From: Nitrospira sp.
GTDB lineage: Bacteria > Nitrospirota > Nitrospiria > Nitrospirales > Nitrospiraceae
Length of the DNA stretch: 64,000 nucleotides
Direction: 5' to 3'
Assembly: GCA_024998625.1 (NCBI GenBank)
Contig: JACOEL010000010.1
Coordinates: 1 to 64,000 of the forward strand
Part shown: positions 1 to 9,418 of the stretch, one piece after another
Position numbering within the stretch: the stretch's first letter is position 1
Layout: every line of letters begins with the position of its first letter
Notes under the pieces: generated by a model
What the model was told of the DNA's origin: nothing
The model's database searches: none
Seen by the model: only the letters and a program-made list of their open reading frames with translations
Made by a program: the position numbers and the translations under genes

Positions 1-2
1 CC

Positions 3-101
3 GATGCACTGGATTGCCTTGAACCAGACAGTGGCGACCGACCGATTCTGGCCGATGGCAGTCCTCGCCCCTTAGCCGAAGTCCACGACCGACGGCTATG
101 A
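3..101 (+). CDS. Possible C-terminal end of a gene entering from the left
   Basis: A 32-codon open frame runs in from the left edge and stops at TGA 99-101. It is too short to recognise and has no family signature. It is listed only because no other frame in this stretch looks coding. Confidence 0.2.
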   Translation, partial: DALDCLEPDSGDRPILADGSPRPLAEVHDRRL

Positions 102-119
102 GAAAGAGGGACTTACGCC

Positions 120-256
120 GATCCGTATAAGAACCTGTGATACATGGCCGATGGACCATCACTCATTGCACCACCGTCTATGATGGGATATTGTCCACGA
201 TCATTGAAGGTGTGTGATGCGGATAGCACATGGCAGATCCGGTTCTTATATGGATC
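120..256. repeat. Inverted-repeat element A (GATCCGTATAAGAACC arms, 121-bp period)
   Basis: GATCCGTATAAGAACC at 120-135 is matched by its near-perfect inverted copy GGTTCTTATATGGATC at 241-256. A weaker direct copy (TGATGCGGATA, 215-225) lies 41 bp before the end of the right arm. The same layout and the same 121-bp arm-to-arm distance recur at 14522-14658. Element A lies upstream of the ATPase gene at 385. The function is unknown; a promoter/operator or the end of a small mobile unit are both possible. Confidence 0.55.
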
Positions 257-384
257 CGTCTAAACATTGTGGGCGTCAAGCGCGGGCAGCCTGTGTTTTC
301 AAAGTGGAGCGGTGATTCGCCGTATCCTTACGCAGTCGGTATTCGTCTACGCGTAGCAAACTGGCCATATTGGGGGTACAAGGG

Positions 385-1494
385 ATGCGTCTTATTCAGT
401 TTCGCGTTCAGAACTTCCGGAGCGTACAGTCGACGGACTGGATCGACGTCATGTCTATCACGGCATTCGTCGGCCAGAACGAGGCCGGTAAGAGCAACCT
501 CTGTGAAGCTTTGTACCGTGTGAATCCCGCGCTGCCTGACCAGTTCAAAGTCGATGAGGACTGGCCCGTCGATGATTGGGGAAACAAGGACGGCAAGGCG
601 CTCGTGTGCGAGGCGCGCTACGCTCTGGATGGCGTCGACGAGACAAGAGCCCTGATCACGGCTGCCGGACTGTTGTGGACGCCGCCGGCTCCGGCAGCAG
701 AAGCAGAGCCCGTGCCTGAGCCGGCCTCGCAGCCGCCGGTGAATCTTGTTCTGCGCGTGGGGAAGTACTACGACAACCGCCGCGTGTTTTCGATTGAAGT
801 AGGTGAGGCCCCTGCTCGGACGTTGGACGGTGCAAAGTTGGAAGCATGGGCCAGTAGCAACCTTCTGAAGCACGTATACATCCGCGAGTACGATTTTCCT
901 TCGTCGCGCGCCGAACTCAACGAGCTTGTGAAAAAGCGGACCGACCAAGGCTGGGATAAGCTCAACCCAGGCGAGCAAACCATCTTGATCGTGTTGGAGC
1001 TTGCCCGGATCGCCGTGGATGACTTCATCTCGAAAGGCGGAACCCCGGACGGACGGACATTGCGATCGTTCGATAAGCGCCAGGCATCCGCCTACCTCAC
1101 GCAGCAGTTTTCGAAGCTATGGAAGCAGAAGGAAGTGCGCTTCGACATCGACGTGGACGCCACGACCTTGAATATTTTTGTGGAAGACGCTGGCCTCGGA
1201 ATGCCCGTGCGGCTGGACAAACGGTCCACCGGGTTCCGCTGGTATGTGGCTTTCGCCTGGAAGTTCACCCACGCTACCAAAGGGGCCTACAGGAACACAG
1301 TGCTGATCCTTGAAGAGCCCGGAATCCACCTTCACTATGACGGACACAAGGATTTGCTCGGCGTACTGGGCGACCTGGCCGAAACGAACACGATTCTGTA
1401 CACTGCATATTCCGCTGAATCCGGCCGCCGATTCCGAGCGAATCCGGCCACCCCTCGGAGCCCCGCGACGCAGGGCCTCAGTGATCTGTCTTGA
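385..1494 (+). pseudogene. AAA ATPase (OLD/RecF-like), truncated by an IS21 element
   Basis: The N-terminus has the SMC/RecF/OLD-type start (RLIQFRVQNFRS) and a Walker A loop (GQNEAGKSNL, near residues 31-40). The later EEPGIHLHYDGH segment fits the Walker B/D-loop region of this ATPase class, whose members are often DNA-repair or phage-defence proteins. ATG 385 follows an AGGG ribosome site. About 339 residues are native. At about 1403 the reading frame enters the IS21 end, which supplies about 30 foreign residues before a stop at 1492-1494. Any C-terminal domain, such as the TOPRIM nuclease of OLD proteins, is therefore missing, and the gene is probably inactive. It is downstream of repeat element A and may be a remnant of a defence locus. 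Confidence 0.75.
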
Positions 1495-2242
1495 GTGGCC
1501 GACTTCCGTCCGATTTTGCCAGCCGTTTGCGCATCGATTCTCCCTTGAGCGTGATCTTATAGGCATTGTGTACGAGCCGGTCAAGAATGGCATCGGCGAG
1601 CGTCGGCTCCCCGATCGCCGCATGCCAGTGATCGATCGGGAGTTGACTGGCCACGAGGGTGGCCCGACGTCCATGGCGATCATCGAGGAGTTCCAAGAGA
1701 TCGCGGCGATGCTCGTCGGTTAAGGGAGCCAAGCCCCAGTCATCGAGGACCACGAGGTCGGTCTTGGCGAGACTCCGGAGCACGCGCCCATAGCGGCCAT
1801 CGCCTTTGGCGATCGCGAGTTCCCGGAAGAACCGCGGGAGTCGCAGATACAAGGCGGAGCAGCCCAGCCGACAGGCCATCTGGGCCAGCGCACTGGCCAG
1901 GTACGTCTTGCCCGCACCCGTGGGGCCCACGATCAACACATTGTCGTGACTGCGAATCCACTGGCCGGTCGCCAGCGCGGTGATCACCGTTTTGTCGAGG
2001 CCACGCGGGTGGCGATAATCGAGATCTTCCAACGTGGCGCTGCCTGGGAGCCGGGCCTGAGCGAGGCGGCGGGTCAGACGGCGATTCTCTTGCATCGTCC
2101 GCTCCCGATCGACTAACAACCCCAGCCGTTCCTCGAAGCTCAGCCGCTGCACGTCGGGCATCTCCAGTTGTTCCGTCAGGGCGGTGGCCATGCCGGTGAG
2201 CTTCAGGGCCTCCAGTGTCGCGAGTGTGGGATGGCGTAACAT
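1478..2242 (-). CDS. istB: IS21-family helper ATPase IstB
   Basis: This 254-residue protein is full length for IstB, the DnaA-like AAA+ ATPase that helps the IstA transposase pick and capture target DNA. Walker A is GPTGAGKT (near residues 104-111) and Walker B is LVVLDDWG (near 162-169). The C-terminus has the usual NAYKITLKGESMRKR motif of IstB proteins. The start codon overlaps the end of istA, as in most IS21 operons. The gene looks intact, but its partner istA is truncated, so the element should not be able to move by itself. Confidence 0.92.
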   Translation of the reverse strand: MLRHPTLATLEALKLTGMATALTEQLEMPDVQRLSFEERLGLLVDRERTMQENRRLTRRLAQARLPGSATLEDLDYRHPRGLDKTVITALATGQWIRSHDNVLIVGPTGAGKTYLASALAQMACRLGCSALYLRLPRFFRELAIAKGDGRYGRVLRSLAKTDLVVLDDWGLAPLTDEHRRDLLELLDDRHGRRATLVASQLPIDHWHAAIGEPTLADAILDRLVHNAYKITLKGESMRKRLAKSDGSRPLKTDH

Positions 2243-3290
2243 CAGATTCCTCCTTCGTGGTGTTGGTAATAGGTGGTGCCGCGGAGATGGTCGTGTGCAA
2301 TTGGGAGGGGGACCGTCGGAACCGACTCGGGGAGCGGCTGCTGATCGAGTCCGGTCTTGAGGATCGACTGGACACTCTTGTAGGCGATGGCGTCAATCGC
2401 CTGGGCGCGGCGACACGCGGCCTCCACCCGCGCTGGGCCGTAGAGGCGTTCCAGCCGCAAGACCCCGAGGCACGAGCGATAGCCTTGTTCGGGATGCCGG
2501 CGGCGGGTCAAGAGCGTATTCACCACCGCCGCCGTGGCGGGCCCAATGGTCTCCGCCCACTGAATCAGCCGTGACGGCGACCACGCCAGATACCGTTGGT
2601 GCGACGACGGGAGATGCGCGGCGACCGTGGTGTGCCGGCCACGCTCGGCGCTCCGCACATGGCTCGCCACCCGCTGGCTCTTGTGGAAGCACTCGACCGT
2701 GGTCACGGTCAGCCGCACGTCGAGGGCCGTATGGACCAACGGCGACGGGACGCTGTAGTAGTGGCCCTCGACCTCGAGATGCGAATCGAGATTGACCCGC
2801 GCCGTCCGCCACTCGGCAAAGACGTACGGCTCGAGCGGGAGCGGCTGCAGGGCCGGACGATCGACGGCCTCAAATTTAGACTGCCGACAGCCGGTGAGTG
2901 TCTTGAAGGGACGGCGATTCAGTTGGTCCAAGCAGGCGGCGATCGCCGTGTTGAGCTCCGCCAGACTAAAGAAGGACTGATGGCGCAGCCGGGCCAGGAT
3001 CCAGCGCTCCACGAGTAGCACGCCTGCTTCGACCTTGGCCTTGTCCCGCGGTTTGCGGACGCGGGCCGGAATCACCGCGACCCCATAGTGCCGGGCCAGA
3101 TCCGCGTAGGTGGGGTTCAGCTCCGGTTCATACCGACAGGCCGTGGTGACACCGCTCCGCAAGTTGTCGGGCACGACGATCTGCGGGACGCCACCGAAAT
3201 AGGCGAAGGCCCGGACATGGGACCCGGTCCAATCGGGCAGCGTTTGCGTCCAGGTCGCCTCGGTGTCAGCGGTCATCCAATAATCCCCAG
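2242..3290 (-). pseudogene. istA: IS21-family transposase IstA, N-terminal half missing
   Basis: The frame matches the second half of IstA. It has the second catalytic aspartate (VPDNLRSGV), the catalytic glutamate ([10 protein letters not shown]) and the C-terminal beta-barrel region with HYYSVP. The N-terminal helix-turn-helix and first catalytic aspartate are absent because homology ends near 3290, at the border with IS element 2. The open frame continues into the neighbour to 3408, but those residues are not IstA. It overlaps istB by TGATG-type coupling. It is a remnant and is expected to be inactive. Confidence 0.85.
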
Positions 3291-3291
3291 G

Positions 3292-4540
3292 TGTGGTCAT
3301 TGAATTTTCCCCACCCTCTATCAGAAGGAGGAGGGAGATGGGACTTGACGAGACGAGCGCGTCGACGATCATGCGTGCCCAGGTGGACCAATCTGGGGAG
3401 GCGCGCATGGTGGATCAGGGGCGATGGGCGGAGATCCGACGGTTGTTTCACGAGGAGCGGGTATCTATTTCGGAGATCGGGCGGCGGTTGGACGTGGATC
3501 GCAAGACGGTGCGCCGCAGTCTGCGGCAGACGACGTGGCACCCGTACCGCCGGGCCGTCGTGGCGGAGACCCTGCTGACGGCCCATGCCGAGTTTGTGCG
3601 GGACCGTGCCCCGCAGGTCGGGTATTCCGCGCGGATTCTCTATCAGGAGTTGCGGGCGAGTCGTGGCTACACCGGCAGTTATGAGACCGTGAAGCGGTGT
3701 GTGGCGCCCTTGCGCGAGGTCCAGCTCCAAGCGGAGCGCGCGCTCCTGCGCTTTGAGACGCCGCCGGGACAGCAAAGTCAGATTGATTGGGGCCAAGCCA
3801 CTGTGCCGTTCCGCGCCGGCCCTGTTGTCATGCACGTGTTCGTGCTCACGTTGGGGTTCAGCCGCCGCGGGTTCTATTACGCCTGTGCCGATGAGCGGCT
3901 GGCCCAGTTTCTTGAGGCGCATGAACGGGCCTTTGCCCATTTCGGGGGCCACACCCGCGAACATCTCTATGACCGGCCACGGACGGTGTGTTATGCGGAT
4001 GAGACCGGGCGGCGGATCTGGAATCCCACCTTCAAAGCGTTTGCCGACTACTGGGGCTTCGAGCCGCGGGTCTGTCGGCCCTATCGGGCGCAGACCAAGG
4101 GCAAGGTCGAATCGGGCGTGAAGTATGTGAAGCGGAACTTCCTGCCCGGGCGGACGTTTGTCGATGTGGTGGACTTCCAAGCCCAGCTCGATGAATGGAA
4201 CGCGACCATCGCGGACTGTCGGCTCCACGGCACGACGCACGAGCTGCCGATCGCGCGCTTTGAGCGAGAACGCGGGCAGCTGGTGCCGCTGGCGGGCCAG
4301 CGCGGCTTCCAGCAAGAGGCCCGGGTCTCGCGCATCGTGGCCGAGGACTATTTGGTCAGTCTGGCGACCAACCGGTATTCCGTCCCCTTCCGGCTCATCG
4401 GCCAGCGGGTCGAGGTGCTGCGACGGGGTGACACCGTGCACATCTTCCATCGCGACCGCGAGGTGGCGACGCATCCCGTCTTACCCGGGACCCACCAATT
4501 CTGCATCCTGCCGGAGCATGGCCCGGGTGGCCTGGACACG
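3292..4540 (+). mobile_element. IS21-family element 2, right part lost
   Basis: The left end begins TGTGGTCATTGAATTTTCCC at 3292, a sequence typical of one IS21 subgroup. The following plus-strand istA is of a different subgroup from element 1. The element has no istB and no recognisable right end. IstA homology fades near 4540. Elements 1 and 2 lie head to head and both are deleted at or near the junctions, so this is a decayed IS nest. Confidence 0.75.
3338..4540 (+). pseudogene. istA: IS21-family transposase IstA, C-terminus lost
   Basis: The start ATG 3338 follows GGAGGAGGGAG; ATG 3407 is a possible alternative. A helix-turn-helix (SISEIGRRLDVDRKTVRRSL) is followed by the DDE core: IDWGQ, then YDRPRTV, then KGKVESG. 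The C-terminal part (PVLPGTHQF, then PEHGPG) is recognisable to about 4540. After that the frame stays open to 4750 but reads unrelated sequence. No istB follows. The transposase is probably inactive. Confidence 0.85.
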
Positions 4541-4640
4541 CGGACGAGAGTTTGGGCTGTGTTTGCTCAGCGTGCAGCCGGTGGATCACAGCCGCCTTCA
4601 GCGGTTCGTGGCCGGGCGTGTGCGTCAGCGGGTGTCGTGA
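4541..4640 (+). pseudogene. Short orphan fragment, possibly the tail of a PilZ-type protein
   Basis: Right after the IstA homology ends, a different plus-strand frame ending at TGA 4638-4640 reads EFGLCLLSVQPVDHSRLQRF. This resembles the last strand and helix of PilZ domains (hydrophobic strand, then a 'ped..rLrrF' helix). It is only about 33 residues long, so the assignment is weak. It would be host or island DNA stranded between the IS remnant and the truncated gene at 4720. Confidence 0.25.
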
Positions 4641-4694
4641 GCGGCATCACGCCGGTGTACACGGTCGGGCACAGACGAACAGGCGTTCCATCCG

Positions 4695-5261
4695 TCATGA
4701 TGGCGGGCGCGAGGGGTTCCAGGGATCCTGCACAATCGGGCGGTATTTGAGGTAAATCTGGGTATCACCAACCCCTGAGTCAGTCGTCCACGGTCCCCCT
4801 TTCCCCTGATTGAACTGCGCACTGGAATTGGCCCACCAGAATGAACCGGAAAGACCGACGTTGAGCTCCAAATGATTCGTCAGGCCATACGCCATCGTCA
4901 CAACCGGGGCGATTTGATACGAATGGACGGGTGACGACGTGCTGTTCGTCGTCAGATCATTGCCGAACTGCTTTTCACTGATTTGAGAGAAGATGAATGG
5001 ATGAACCGTAAACTGCCCTTGCGGATGGACATCGACACCACTGATGAAAATCGGCCCGTTCGAAAGCGGGTTCCAGCTTTGGCGGTAATTCTGAATTTCT
5101 TGATCGGTCGGAACCCAATCGAGAGCAAGGGCCTTGGCTGGTACTGATACCGCCAACCCAAGTTTGATCCAGAGTAAGCAGGCTACGCGACCTATTATCC
5201 TGGACCGGTTGAACGTCTTTCCTCGCGGCTGCTCCTGAAGCACAAACGAGTGTCTTGCCAT
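4695..5261 (-). pseudogene. Truncated outer-membrane protein (transporter-like beta-barrel)
   Basis: ATG 5261 follows a strong GGAGGAG ribosome site. An N-terminal signal peptide (hydrophobic LLWIKLGLAV, AKA-LA cleavage region, near residues 28-47) leads into a beta-barrel-like sequence with a NHLELNVGLSG strand and the repeat-like GDTQIYLKYRP. Barrel proteins with this start normally run to more than 280 residues. Here homology ends near 4720 and the last residues look foreign, so the 3' end was lost in the rearrangement that left the IS nest. The call is by general features only. A Crp-like palindrome lies about 100 bp upstream. Confidence 0.6.
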
Positions 5262-5362
5262 TCACTCCTCCAGTAAATCGTAGAGATATCTGCATGAGTC
5301 CATGTATGAAACGACCAACGGCTGAACGCCGCTGTAACTACCAGGTCACATCGAGAGGAGAC

Positions 5363-5378
5363 TGTAAGGCTGCTTACA
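5363..5378. promoter_or_regulatory. Crp/Fnr-like palindrome
   Basis: TGTAAG-GCTG-CTTACA is a perfect inverted repeat. It lies 102 bp upstream of the truncated outer-membrane gene (start 5261) and just behind the PiT gene. It is one of ten related sites in the window. Confidence 0.6.
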
Positions 5379-5381
5379 CAA

Positions 5382-6506
5382 TCAGGGGAGCAGGAGGTAG
5401 GCGAGTGCTGAGAGGAATGCAGCAGCAGGCAGTGTCACCACCCAGGCAAGGACCATGTCTCGGACGGTCGTCCAACGTACGGCACTCACGCCTTTCAACA
5501 ACCCGATTCCGATAATGGCCGAACTGCTGACGTGCGTCGTTGAGACAGGCAATCCCATCAATGCCGAGACGAACACGAGAGACGAGGTTGTGAGATTTGC
5601 AGACAATCCCTCGCTGTGATTCATCTGAGTGACCTTTTCAGCCAGCACTTTCGTAACGCGGAGTCCTCCGAGGTAGCTGCCGAGCCCCATGGCCACTGCG
5701 ACGCCGATGATCGCGGCACTCTGCGCTGCGACGCTGGGCCATGATGCGATGGCGCTCCCGAGCAATAACATCGCGGCAATCTTGGGCGCGTCATTCGTCC
5801 CGCGCGCCAAGGAAGCTAACCCGCTCGAACACCAATGGATGCTGTCCAGTCCAACCGTGAGCCCGTTCAGTCCAGCCCGGTCGCACTGAGCCGGAACAGC
5901 CATCACCGGTCGCCCCAGAGTCGTACTTTGAAAAAGCGTCCGCGTCGCCCCCTGTCCATCGATCATAACCAGCGCCCGAGCCGTCGGCATCACACACAGG
6001 CAAGTTCCTTCCCAACGAGCCGCCAGCCTTCGCGTGAGTGGATGCAGCACGAGAGAGAGCGCCAACGCCAAGAGAGGGCTCAGAATGAGCGGCAGAACAA
6101 TTTTCTTTCCAATCCCCTCCCAGAGCAGTCCCTCTCTTCCAAATGCGAGGAGGCCCGCCCCGACGATGGCCCCAGTCAGCGCATGAGTGGTCGAAACGGG
6201 CAGTCCTGTCCGCGAAGCGACGAGGACCCAGAGCATGGCGCCAATGAGCACGGCCACAACGAGATTGGGCGAAGCAGAGACGCCAGGTGCCAGCAATCCT
6301 TGACTGAAGGTCTTGACCATGGCCGTGGCGATCACTCCTGAAAGAACAGCACCAAGGACCGTCCAGACTGTCCCCCAGAGAATGGCCGTGCGATACCCCG
6401 TCACCCCGCTTCCAACAAGGGTGGCGATGGCCTTGGAGACATCATTAGCTCCGTTGGCAAACGCCAATGCCAGCAGCAGCACGAAAGCGACGATCGAGAC
6501 ATCCAT
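5382..6506 (-). CDS. PiT-family inorganic phosphate transporter
   Basis: This 374-residue inner-membrane protein has the duplicated PHO4 architecture. The first copy has FANGANDVSKA (near residues 16-26) and GLPVSTTHAL. The second has RGTNDAPK and GLPVSTTHVS. About ten hydrophobic segments surround a central soluble loop. PiT carriers import metal-phosphate with protons and also admit arsenate. It starts 10 bp after arsS and closes the arsM-arsR-arsS operon. The context suggests a role in arsenic metabolism, for example phosphate uptake during arsenate exposure, but the substrate cannot be read from sequence. Confidence 0.9.
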   Translation of the reverse strand: MDVSIVAFVLLLALAFANGANDVSKAIATLVGSGVTGYRTAILWGTVWTVLGAVLSGVIATAMVKTFSQGLLAPGVSASPNLVVAVLIGAMLWVLVASRTGLPVSTTHALTGAIVGAGLLAFGREGLLWEGIGKKIVLPLILSPLLALALSLVLHPLTRRLAARWEGTCLCVMPTARALVMIDGQGATRTLFQSTTLGRPVMAVPAQCDRAGLNGLTVGLDSIHWCSSGLASLARGTNDAPKIAAMLLLGSAIASWPSVAAQSAAIIGVAVAMGLGSYLGGLRVTKVLAEKVTQMNHSEGLSANLTTSSLVFVSALMGLPVSTTHVSSSAIIGIGLLKGVSAVRWTTVRDMVLAWVVTLPAAAFLSALAYLLLP

Positions 6507-6515
6507 GGATTCGTC

Positions 6516-7571
6516 CTATCCTCTCGATGCTGTTCCAGCGACCGCCCCGCCACAGGAAGAACCCGCGCCTGCCGTGCAGCCGTAGCAATGGTTGCGTGTG
6601 ACAATCTGGCGTTGATTCAGTTTCACTGGATCAAAGTCACGAATATGGGAGGGCAGGCCGAGATCTATCGGCAGTTCGAGCATCTGATTGAAGTCGCAGT
6701 CATAAAGCGTACCCTCCCACCCGATGGAAATCATCGACCGACACATCACGCCGGTGGCCGCTGCAGGGTTGAAGGCGTTGGCCAACCGCTCCATATACTG
6801 CTCGTAGTTGCCGCTCTCCACGAGAAACTCGAGATATCGGCTCACTGGCATGTTGGTGATCGTATAGAGATGGGTGAACTCGATGCCATGGCGAACCCGA
6901 AGTTCTTTCCGAAACTGCGCTTCGATGGCCTCTTGCTTGGGAGGGAGAAAGGCGCCGACCGGATTGTGCACGAGATTCAAGAGCAGGCCGCTCTCGGGGC
7001 GGCCGTAGCCCAGCCCATTCAACAGGCGCAGTGCCTCGATCGACTTCTCGAAAATGCCGTTGCCCCGCTGCGCGTCGGTCTGGCTGGCACGGTAGGAAGG
7101 CAGTGAGGCAATAATTTCAACTCGATGCATCGCCAGAAACTCGGCCAAGTCTGCCTGTGAAGGGATCAGGAGCACGGACAAATTACAGCGATCCATCACA
7201 TGTCGTCCGAGTCCGCGAGCTTGTTCGACCAACCATCGGAAATTGGGATTCAGTTCCGGTGCGCCCCCCGTGAGATCGACCGTGGGAATGTCGGTTGTGG
7301 CGAGCGCCTGCATGCACAGCGCTGCCGTGTCTCGCGACATGCGTTCGGTCCGATCCGGGCCTGCGTCTACATGACAGTGCTTGCAGGTCTGGTTGCAGAG
7401 TTTCCCCACGTTGATCTGAAACACCGTCATCCCGGTCGCTCGAAGCGGGAAGAGACCGGCTTGATCGAGCCGGGTCTTAAATGACGAATAGCCGTGCGTG
7501 TCGGCGAGCAGCTTGAGCTGTTCAGATGCGGAGGCCAGCGGATGCTGTCCCCCCAGCAGGGTCAGCGGCAT
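6516..7571 (-). CDS. arsS: Arsenosugar biosynthesis radical SAM protein ArsS
   Basis: This 351-residue radical SAM enzyme carries the cluster motif CNQTCKHC (cysteines 59, 63, 66), the ArsS start region LRATGMTVFQINVGKLCNQ and a cysteine-rich C-terminal domain (CYGC...SCGG) of the DUF3641 type. ArsS enzymes act after ArsM and build arsenosugar precursors from dimethylated arsenic. ATG 7571 is chosen because GAGG lies 8 bp upstream; GTG 7589 is possible. It stands between arsR and the PiT gene in a minus-strand operon. Confidence 0.9.
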   Translation of the reverse strand: MPLTLLGGQHPLASASEQLKLLADTHGYSSFKTRLDQAGLFPLRATGMTVFQINVGKLCNQTCKHCHVDAGPDRTERMSRDTAALCMQALATTDIPTVDLTGGAPELNPNFRWLVEQARGLGRHVMDRCNLSVLLIPSQADLAEFLAMHRVEIIASLPSYRASQTDAQRGNGIFEKSIEALRLLNGLGYGRPESGLLLNLVHNPVGAFLPPKQEAIEAQFRKELRVRHGIEFTHLYTITNMPVSRYLEFLVESGNYEQYMERLANAFNPAAATGVMCRSMISIGWEGTLYDCDFNQMLELPIDLGLPSHIRDFDPVKLNQRQIVTRNHCYGCTAGAGSSCGGAVAGTASRG

Positions 7572-7619
7572 GTCGGGGTCCTCACACACACAACAGTCGA
7601 TCTCACGAGCCCAGCCACC

Positions 7620-7976
7620 TCAGCGTGCATGTGTCACCGCGGTCAAAACCGTTTCAGGGAATCGCACCTCACAACACCCAAAATTCAGGGCCTGCCCTTG
7701 CCGATTCGCTAACGCCCGTTTGACGGTCGGAGCAATGCGATAGCAGACTTGCTTGCCCTCCCGGAGTCCTTCGACTAACCCGGCATCGCGAAGAATGCGA
7801 AGATGATGGGAGATGTGCGGCTGCGGGCAGCGTAATTCCCGCGCAAGCTCCATCACGCATTTCTCTTCGACCAGCAGGGACTCCAGAAGACGCAGTCGGG
7901 TCTTATCCGCCAGCGCTTTCAGCACCGTGGCACATTGGCCCGTGGTCAGGACATCGCCTATCGAGGCACGCTTCAT
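7620..7976 (-). CDS. arsR: ArsR/SmtB-family metalloid-responsive repressor
   Basis: This 118-residue winged-helix repressor has the recognition helix region CPQPHISHHLRILRDAGLV (near 50-68) and the wing GKQVCYRI. Cysteines 15, 40, 50, 78, 101 and 102 could bind As(III). The classic ELCVCDL motif is changed to EEKCVMEL, so the sensing site probably uses a different cysteine set, perhaps including the C-terminal GCC. The start ATG overlaps the arsM stop by one base. It probably represses this operon and is released by arsenite. Confidence 0.9.
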   Translation of the reverse strand: MKRASIGDVLTTGQCATVLKALADKTRLRLLESLLVEEKCVMELARELRCPQPHISHHLRILRDAGLVEGLREGKQVCYRIAPTVKRALANRQGQALNFGCCEVRFPETVLTAVTHAR

Positions 7977-9163
7977 CAACAACAGGCTCCATCAGGGGAG
8001 CAACTCACGGCTTCACCGCTGACCATCTGGCCTGCGCGATTGATCATCGCAAAATGAGGCGCGTAGCCGTCAGTTTCTAATACGCCACGCGTCTTGGAGC
8101 AGATCTCCAATGGCTCACCCCGGCGGTAGACATGATGGTCATCGTCGTGCGCTTCCAGGAAGGGTCCGGCCAGCAGCGCAAAATCACCTTTCCACACACA
8201 GGGTGTTTGTTCAGGAAGCACCGCCACCCATCTCGGATCTGTCTGTTCGAGCGTCACCGGGTCTTGTGACAAGATAAACAGCAGTGCAAACGGCGGCTGG
8301 CTCAGCACGAGAGCTGAGTCCGGTGTGAGTGTTTGAGGAGCTCCGCGTCGGTAGCTTGTGCCCCGTTCATCTACCACGCGGCTGAAGGGGCCGCGGAGCG
8401 TGGCATAGCGTGGGCTTAATGCCGGTGCATTGGCCGGGAGTTTGTAGCCGGTCAACGTCACCGAGAAGAAGTGAATACCCTCGATCCGCTGCCAGGGGGA
8501 CGACTTGATCAGATGGATGCCGATAAACCCCGCCTCCGTCATGCCAGCCATATAGTCGGTGAGTGTGAGGGCGCCAGACAGGCAATCGCCCCATTTCTCC
8601 GCATCATGAACCAGATACTGAGGTACGGGCTGATCCGCGACGATGTCCGAAATAGTAAACCGTCCGCCCGGCTTAGAAACGCGGAACATTTCACGGAAGA
8701 CCTTGCGCTTGTCCGGGGCCAAGTTGATCACGCAGTTGGAGATGATCAAATCAACCGTGCCCTCTTCTACCGGCATGGAATCGGCCATGCCTTTGCGAAA
8801 CTCGACATTGGAAGAGGGGTAGCCGAGATTGCCGGCCACGATCACGGCGTTCCTGCGCGCGATCTCCAACATCGTATCGGTCATGTCGATGCCGATCACG
8901 CGGCCCGTCGGGCTGACAAGGCGCGACGCCTCGAAGCAATCGATCCCGCCTCCAGATCCGATGTCCAGGACGGTTTCGCCGGCGCTCACGGTTTTCAGCC
9001 CTGCGGGCGTGCCGCAGCCATAGGAAATTTTGAGGACTTCTTCGGGAATGAAGGTCTTGAGGTGGCTCATGTCATAGCTGGTCGGACAACACATGTGTTC
9101 ACCCGAGCTGGCCGCCCGGGCGTATCGATCGCTGACGGCCTGAGTAATGTTCTCTCCTGGCAT
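7976..9163 (-). CDS. arsM: Arsenite S-adenosylmethionine methyltransferase ArsM
   Basis: This 395-residue protein begins with a class I methyltransferase domain: motif I VLDIGSGGGID at 65-75, and the conserved ArsM cysteines at 50 (SYGCG), 144 (SNCVINL) and 194 (GDCLSG), plus C25-C26. The roughly 120-residue C-terminal extension, ending DGACC, is the domain seen in long ArsM forms. It methylates trivalent arsenic in the cytoplasm and supplies ArsS. It is first in the operon arsM-arsR-arsS-PiT. GGGGAG precedes ATG 9163. Confidence 0.9.
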   Translation of the reverse strand: MPGENITQAVSDRYARAASSGEHMCCPTSYDMSHLKTFIPEEVLKISYGCGTPAGLKTVSAGETVLDIGSGGGIDCFEASRLVSPTGRVIGIDMTDTMLEIARRNAVIVAGNLGYPSSNVEFRKGMADSMPVEEGTVDLIISNCVINLAPDKRKVFREMFRVSKPGGRFTISDIVADQPVPQYLVHDAEKWGDCLSGALTLTDYMAGMTEAGFIGIHLIKSSPWQRIEGIHFFSVTLTGYKLPANAPALSPRYATLRGPFSRVVDERGTSYRRGAPQTLTPDSALVLSQPPFALLFILSQDPVTLEQTDPRWVAVLPEQTPCVWKGDFALLAGPFLEAHDDDHHVYRRGEPLEICSKTRGVLETDGYAPHFAMINRAGQMVSGEAVSCSPDGACC

Positions 9164-9296
9164 GGCTCCCCCGCTAAGTCATGAACATATGAAGAGACGT
9201 CTATGTATGAAACTGACCGAGTTGCCTTCAATCTCCAGCCGGGCACCAAGATGAATGCGTCAGAGGGGAAGGATACAGCGAGGAGGACGAAGGTTC

Positions 9297-9312
9297 TGTA
9301 AGCTGGCTTACA
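9297..9312. promoter_or_regulatory. Crp/Fnr-like palindrome
   Basis: TGTAAG-CTGG-CTTACA is a perfect inverted repeat between the divergent arsM (start 9163) and merR-type (start 9468) genes. It is one of ten related sites. Confidence 0.65.
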
Positions 9313-9418
9313 TTGAGTCGTACCCTGTAAGTGAGAGCATCGCCGCGCGAGGAATCCGTCACCAGCACAGAGTACTTCTGACAGGGCGGAGCATGGATCA
9401 GGTAGATTCCTCGTCCCC

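Larger units (their letters stand above)
1404..3291 (-). mobile_element. IS21-family element 1, left part lost
   Basis: The element carries istB and the 3' part of istA on the minus strand. Its terminus next to the ATPase gene begins TGCATATTCCGCTGAATCC at 1404. Behind it the block GAATCCGGCC is repeated (about 1416-1447), which fits the multiple terminal repeats of IS21 elements. The opposite end is missing: istA stops matching near 3290, exactly where the terminal sequence of a second IS21 element begins. Confidence 0.8.

Noticed and set aside
3266-4474. Long minus-strand open frame opposite the second istA
   Set aside because: It is the antisense of a clear DDE transposase and shows no family motif of its own.
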